From Steinernema hermaphroditum (taxonomy: Eukaryota; Nematoda; Chromadorea; Rhabditida; Steinernematidae): a stretch of DNA of 64,000 nt. The position numbers were made by a program, and so were the translations under genes. The notes beneath the pieces were generated by a model, which worked only from the letters and a program-made list of their open reading frames with translations, had not been told where the DNA came from and did not search any database. Of the stretch, positions 59,393-64,000 are shown one piece after another (the stretch's first letter is position 1; each line of letters begins with the position of its first letter). Where the stretch lies: contig CM059622.1 in assembly GCA_030435675.1 (NCBI GenBank), positions 11,904,001 through 11,968,000 on the forward strand, given 5' to 3'.

Positions 59393-62300
59393 ATGGAAGC
59401 AAACAGCAACGCACACACCGTTGATCATCTCGGCACTTCTGATGACGATAGTGAATCAGATGAACATTCCGAATGCGTTGAGGATGCGACTTGTGACGCC
59501 AAAGAGGAAAAGCTACATTATGAGTAATCACATCGCTACAAACCTCCCTAAGGAAGATCGTTTTTAGTGACGAAGAATGTGACGAGAATGAACCGGATTA
59601 TCCTCTTGAAATAGCGACTTCTGTTGAACAAAGTGTTGCACCATTTGTACCAAAAACCGACGAGCAGCGTCGAATCTACGATTTACTTCTGGCTAGGCTG
59701 AAGAAGGACATGTCTATCATCAGCATCACCAACAAAAGCGAGGAAATCGTTGACACAAAGCTGACCTTAGAGAAGGTAAGATAGAAGAAGAAACATTTAA
59801 AGATGTAAGAAAGTTTAGCTCAACGAGATTTTCGACTTCAACGTGACAACAATCAGAGATGCATATATTCGTATTTTCGGAAAAGACGTTGTCGTTACAC
59901 GCACCAGTACCGATTTCGCTCTTTTCTACATGGGCAATGATGGAGTGCTGTCGAGAAGGAAGGAGGACATCATTGCCTTTGTAAGGGAGAGGGGAAGCGT
60001 CACCGTCGGAGAGCTCATCTTAACGTTTCTCCTTGACATCGGACCCGGAAAGCGGAGATTAATTGCCGTTTTCAACAGAATACTAGGAACTGACGAGGCG
60101 GTACTAGAAGATGCGCTACGAAAAGGGCTAGAACCCGAATTGGATACAAGTGAAATTGTCGGTAGTAAAAACGAGATGATTTTGCTGAAAGCCATGCCCA
60201 TTAGACGGAAACGAGGGGAAAACTCACCAAGTCCTCCCTTGTTGGATGAAAGGTGACCATTGATCTTTGAGCTGAATCACAGCATTTCAGAAAAACCGCA
60301 GAAGTTGTACCATGCGAGCAAACACCGTCTACCTCTAAACTACAGCCAATACCAACGAAACTCACTTCTGACCTTCTAGTATCCCTAATCAAGGAGTCAA
60401 AACAGATCACGATGGAGAACCTGAAAAAAAAGGCGAAAAGCCGTTATAAGATTACGATCACCCTGCGAAAGGTAGCAAAGCATCGCTTATAAGTTTGGTA
60501 AGCAGTACTTTAGCTGAGAAAGCTCTTCGACTGCAACGCCACTACAGAGCTCGAAGCTATCAGAATAGGTCTGAGCGGTGTGGTGAAAGTGAGCACAAGC
60601 AGAACGGGAGCTGGAAACTTGTTGTACATGCCGGATAAGAAGACTTCAGTAAATGAGACTTCAAGGTCCACACCGGACTACGAAAGAGTGGACAAAGATC
60701 AACATATGATAAGCACGAAGGGCGGACTATTGAATTACATCCGGCAGAACCGGACAATATCGCTCAAAAAACTAAACGCTTACCACCACAAACACTACGG
60801 CTCTACACTCAGCAAAAAAGTTGCGAACAAGATCCTTGGCACAGCAGAAGAGACGCCGTTAGATGCCATCTGCAACGCATTCCCGGGAACGGTCTTCGTT
60901 GAGCCAGACACCCCAGGAGTATCGAATATGCACTGTTTAATAAGCATCCATAGAAGCGCCTGCCGAATCGCACGTAAACCCCCCTGACTCATCGAACAAT
61001 AATACAAATTTGTTGATTTAGCTCGGAAAGCTCGATACACCAAGGATGTACTGCTCAGTCAGTTCGAGAGATTCCCGCGTATATATCTAACGATACATGA
61101 AAGATACGCTATAGAGAATTTTGACGTTCCCGACCTCAGTTTGCAAACGGTAAGAATAGTCCTCGTAACAGGGAGAGCATGATGCTTGCAGCTGAATCGA
61201 ATATTCGGTATCTCCGAGGAAACAAGAAAAGGTGCCCTTCAGAAAGGACTGATGGGAGTTGCTAGGGTTGTTGGAAAAGACAGCAATTTGATAATTGAAC
61301 GTCTAACCGATCAGAACAAGCATATCGAAGGAGAGAGCAGCCATCAGGTATTTTTATGCGCAGTTTCTTATAAAATTAACCATCCTTAGGTCTTTGAGGA
61401 TGAAGAAGAAAGTGAATATGAGAGGCCCCAGCATAGCGGGTCTCTGGTGTTTCACTCAAGAGTCAATCCACCATCTAGTGAAGGCGACGATTCTTCAACG
61501 TCCTCCAAGCAAGATCGCCTGAGACCTCTACCAAACAATGGTAATTATATCGAAAACAAGCGAAAACAAGAGAAGGTGGGGTGTACAATTGCGATGTACG
61601 ATGACGTGCTTTTTAGAGAAACAATATCCAAGTGCTCCTTTCTTTTCTTTCTCCAATTTATGATTTCAACTTTCGAATAGAATATCGAGTAGCATTCCAC
61701 AGAGAACCGACAGTCGAAGCACTCAACGAGATTTTTGGTGTTAACGAATCAACAGATGTCGACGCACTAAGGGCCGGTTGCGAACACCGACTGAAGGCAC
61801 CGTACGATCCCGAAATGGACTCCTTCTTGCTGGTTTACCCAGCGAACGGTATACCATAGGCCTCTAGCTCACAGCTTATTTCGTGTTTAGCAAAAGCAAA
61901 GTACACGGAAGATCTGCAAACTTTCTTACAGAACCAGTTCATTGATCAGATATACCAATCCCGTACCATCTCTTTGTATAATCTGTGGGTGAAACTGAAG
62001 AAGATGGTCAACATCGGTGATCTGGAATCGGTATGAAACTACAACTCGTTTCGAGCATATAGACCATTTAAGCTAAAACAAATATTTAAAGTGAGTAATG
62101 GTACATGGCCGCAGATAATTGAGAGGGAGTGGCCCCGTACAATCGAAGTGTCAGGAAGCGATGATCCGACCGGAATGAGAGTCGAATTGAGATATGTGGA
62201 ACCGGACGACGAACAGAGCGATATTGATGATCAGTCGTTGCATGAAGATCGAAGTTATGTAGATGAACCTTTGCCTGAAGAAACTTCCCATATGCGGGAA

Positions 62301-63288
62301 TCAATCGATCCTGCTCCACAGAAGCCCTCATGTACCTTGTATCCAAGACAATCAGACCATAGGCCACCGTCCGATATCAGCGTTGAAGCAGAATTGAAGC
62401 GATCTGAAGAGCCCGTGCCAGTTAAGAATATCGTTTTTGCCGCCGTTCCACCACTTCCTCAGCGCCCAACGGTTGTGAAAAAGGCTGCAGACTGTCAAAC
62501 AGATGCTCAACCTCCAGCTGTGAAGCCAACGAATCTGGAGCAGCTGGCCAGAGAATTGTCGACCTTTTTAGAAAGTTCTGGAGGAATTGAGCTTACGGTA
62601 AGTGTCCATAAGTCTTTTAATTCGATTGGCATTGCAACGGCTGTGCAGTCTGACTGTCACGGGGAACGACCCGTCGAGTGGGGTTCATCTTTATCAACGA
62701 TCACATCTTTTACATGAACAATCGTACACACAAGAAGATGTCCAATCAGTCAAGACGCTGGAGAGAAGACTCCTTCGTCTAGGAGTATAAATGTCTGGGT
62801 TTCAGCGGGCATGTTTAGACTGTCTCAAGAGGGCCAAGTCAGAGTCTGTCCTCGACTGTGCAAACAGTCTGCTTCCCACAAGGACTCTAACAATTCTGAA
62901 AGAGCAAATCTACAACTACAGACACATTTCTTTAGGTAGACGACGCAGTGGACCATCTTAAGTGCCGACATGCAAACCACTCCAATCTGTTTCCAAGCGA
63001 CACCAAGATGGCTTTTGAATTCTGCAAGAAGATGGTTTTGTCGAGCTGTGGAACGCTAGAATTCGTCTTCTACAATAATATGGTACTAGTTTGTTTCCAT
63101 TTTTTTTGTCGAAGCAACGCCATATTTAGGCTTTAGTTAGGCTGGCTGACAAAGTGGCTTCTTGGAACCCATCAACCGCTCAAAAAGTACAAATACCGTT
63201 TTGTGGTGTTGATACAAAAACTGGAACCCTGAACCCGCCCTCTACAAATGGTCATTCTGATCTACCCCAGGACTGCTTTATCTCTTAA
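59393..63288 (+). CDS. Paralog of gene X without a recognisable LOTUS domain (gene Y)
   Basis: Thirteen exons in phase: 59393-59523, 59568-59775, 59819-60252, 60291-60471, 60514-60973, 61022-61149, 61192-61347, 61390-61575, 61617-61848, 61891-62030, 62073-62597, 62936-63082 and 63130-63288; 1028 residues. Residues from about 300 onward match gene X module by module: LRKLFDCNATTELEAIRIGLSGVV against LNKLFNCNAKSELEAYTIGFRGVV, TISLYNLWVKLKK against TISLYNLCLKLKK, and FLESSGGIEL...LKCRHANHSNLFPSD against FLASSGGIKL...LKTKYAHTNIAFPSD. The N-terminus is different: a Glu/Asp-rich tract then an extra helical module (IIAFVRERGSVTVGELI...NRILGTDEAVLEDALRKGL). No YxxFGYxSLxxFL motif is present. Intron 11 (62598-62935) is 338 nt, much larger than the others, and holds a leftover open stretch. 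Confidence 0.75.
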
Positions 63289-63535
63289 TAATAAGCATCA
63301 TTGAATATATATGGGTATGAATTCACCTTAATATGATGTGTACTGTTTACTGATGATGGCTCTGCGTTCATATGATTACCCTGTGCGAGCTAAAAGGTCG
63401 ATTCCGATGTTTCGACCTCCACCCCACAAAACCCGTGCAAGTTGTAGTGGCAGCAACCGGGAAGAACACAAAACTGTCAATTATAACCCATAATGCACAG
63501 ACAACTGAAACAAACTCAACAATGAAGGATACAAA

Positions 63536-64000
63536 TCATGGCAACATATTCGTCGAAACGTAGCACTCGAGCTCGCTCGTCAGCATGTGGTTCAATTTCC
63601 GTAGCTGCTCCTTCGTCAGAATCTCGTAATACCGACTCTTGCAGTCCACCAGTGTTGCTGCGAGTTCCACTAACGCTTCGTGTTCCCCGCTTTTCGAATA
63701 CAAGTTGATCAACATCATGCAGATCTTCACAATGTACGCGCGCCTAATCCCAGCCAGTTTGGTCGCTCGCTCAGTTTCCTTTTCATCTTCGCTCAAATTG
63801 GTGGCAACGAACAGTTGGGTTTCAATGTCAAGTAGGTAGGACAGAGCATTGACTGCTTCCTGAAAAGCAGGTTTGTGACGCAATGGAAATGGAATGGTAC
63901 CTTCTTGCAGTTAAGGCGGTGCTGGCCCTGTCGTTCAATCTTTTCCTTGGCTATCCGGCGCTCATTCGCATACTGATTTTTCTGTGTCACGGTCAGCTTG
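63536..64000 (-). CDS. Nup107-like nucleoporin, C-terminal part (gene continues beyond window)
   Basis: Two exons are visible: 64000-63901 (partial) and 63859-63536. The product ends IRRAYIVKICMMLINLYSKS, then GEHEALVELAATLVDCKSRY, YEILTKEQLRKLNHML and a short tail. This matches the closing helices of Nup107/Nup84 (IRR..(I)..l...l...l..(G)...e.l.la..v......y..f.keeLr+l...l), a scaffold subunit of the Y-shaped nuclear pore subcomplex. The protein is cut by the window edge, so only about 140 residues can be judged. The gene converges with gene Y, whose stop lies 248 bp away. Confidence 0.75.

Noticed and set aside
62602..62790. Open frame in intron 11 of gene Y as an extra exon
   Set aside because: Paralog X goes straight from SSGGIKLM to VADVV, and the exon at 62936 resumes exactly there; the open stretch has no counterpart.
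1..64000. CRISPR arrays, bacterial operons or a prophage
   Set aside because: All genes are intron-bearing and eukaryotic; no spaced direct repeats of CRISPR type occur.

Overview
This is a gene-rich nuclear contig from a nematode, seen entirely at the level of spliced genes. The evidence is: several families of seven-transmembrane chemoreceptors, three tandem genes of the nematode moulting-cycle (MLT-10) family, introns mostly 40-60 nt with GT...TTTCAG or TTTAG ends, AATAAA signals close after stop codons, and eukaryotic tRNA genes. The species cannot be named from the sequence. Base composition and intron size resemble rhabditid or tylenchine-type free-living or entomopathogenic nematodes rather than filarial or Strongyloides genomes. 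All exon models below were built by eye from splice sites, reading phase and comparison between paralogs inside the window.

Layout. 0.5-36 kb is a chemoreceptor neighbourhood. Six members of one rhodopsin-like family (DRxxA...P..Y after TM3; intron positions and phases conserved) lie at 0.5, 2.7, 5.9, 15.7, 20.8 and 27.2 kb. Two Srt-like genes lie at 13.6 kb (with an in-frame stop) and 29.2 kb (split by a transposon). Two members of a third family lie at 19.1 and 22.0 kb, and one Srh/Str-superfamily gene at 35.1 kb. Among them are a 790-residue nuclear-type protein with an N-terminal zinc ribbon (9.1-11.7 kb, minus), a PP1-type serine/threonine phosphatase (23.6-25.0 kb, plus), a 74-residue single-pass membrane protein (25.9 kb) and a GNAT acetyltransferase (33.0-34.3 kb, minus). 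Decayed gene pieces and DNA-transposon remnants fill the gaps, including a hAT-like MITE with an 8-bp target duplication and a TTAA-flanked inverted-repeat element.

36.8-41.1 kb is a gene-free repeat complex: a 255-bp-arm inverted repeat, a ~430-bp tandem duplication, an array of degenerate palindromic 20-mers and a 131-bp tandem repeat, bracketed by a direct repeat. 43.4-52.5 kb holds three head-to-tail MLT-10-like genes encoding secreted proteins with long Leu-Ser-Pro repeat tails. 52.6-55.0 kb (minus) is a GH99 endo-alpha-mannosidase of the Golgi MANEA type. Three tRNA genes (Gly, Glu, Gly) follow. 56.3-63.3 kb holds two tandem, clearly paralogous multi-exon genes made of repeated winged-helix-like modules; the first begins with a convincing LOTUS (OST-HTH) domain. 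The window ends inside the 3' part of a Nup107-like nucleoporin gene (minus).

How the genes fit together: there is no single pathway. The receptor clusters are typical lineage-specific chemosensory expansions and the MLT-10 trio is a cuticle/moulting expansion. The LOTUS-type pair is the least explained and most interesting locus, because LOTUS proteins in animals act with RNA helicases in germ granules and these two do not match any architecture I recognise.
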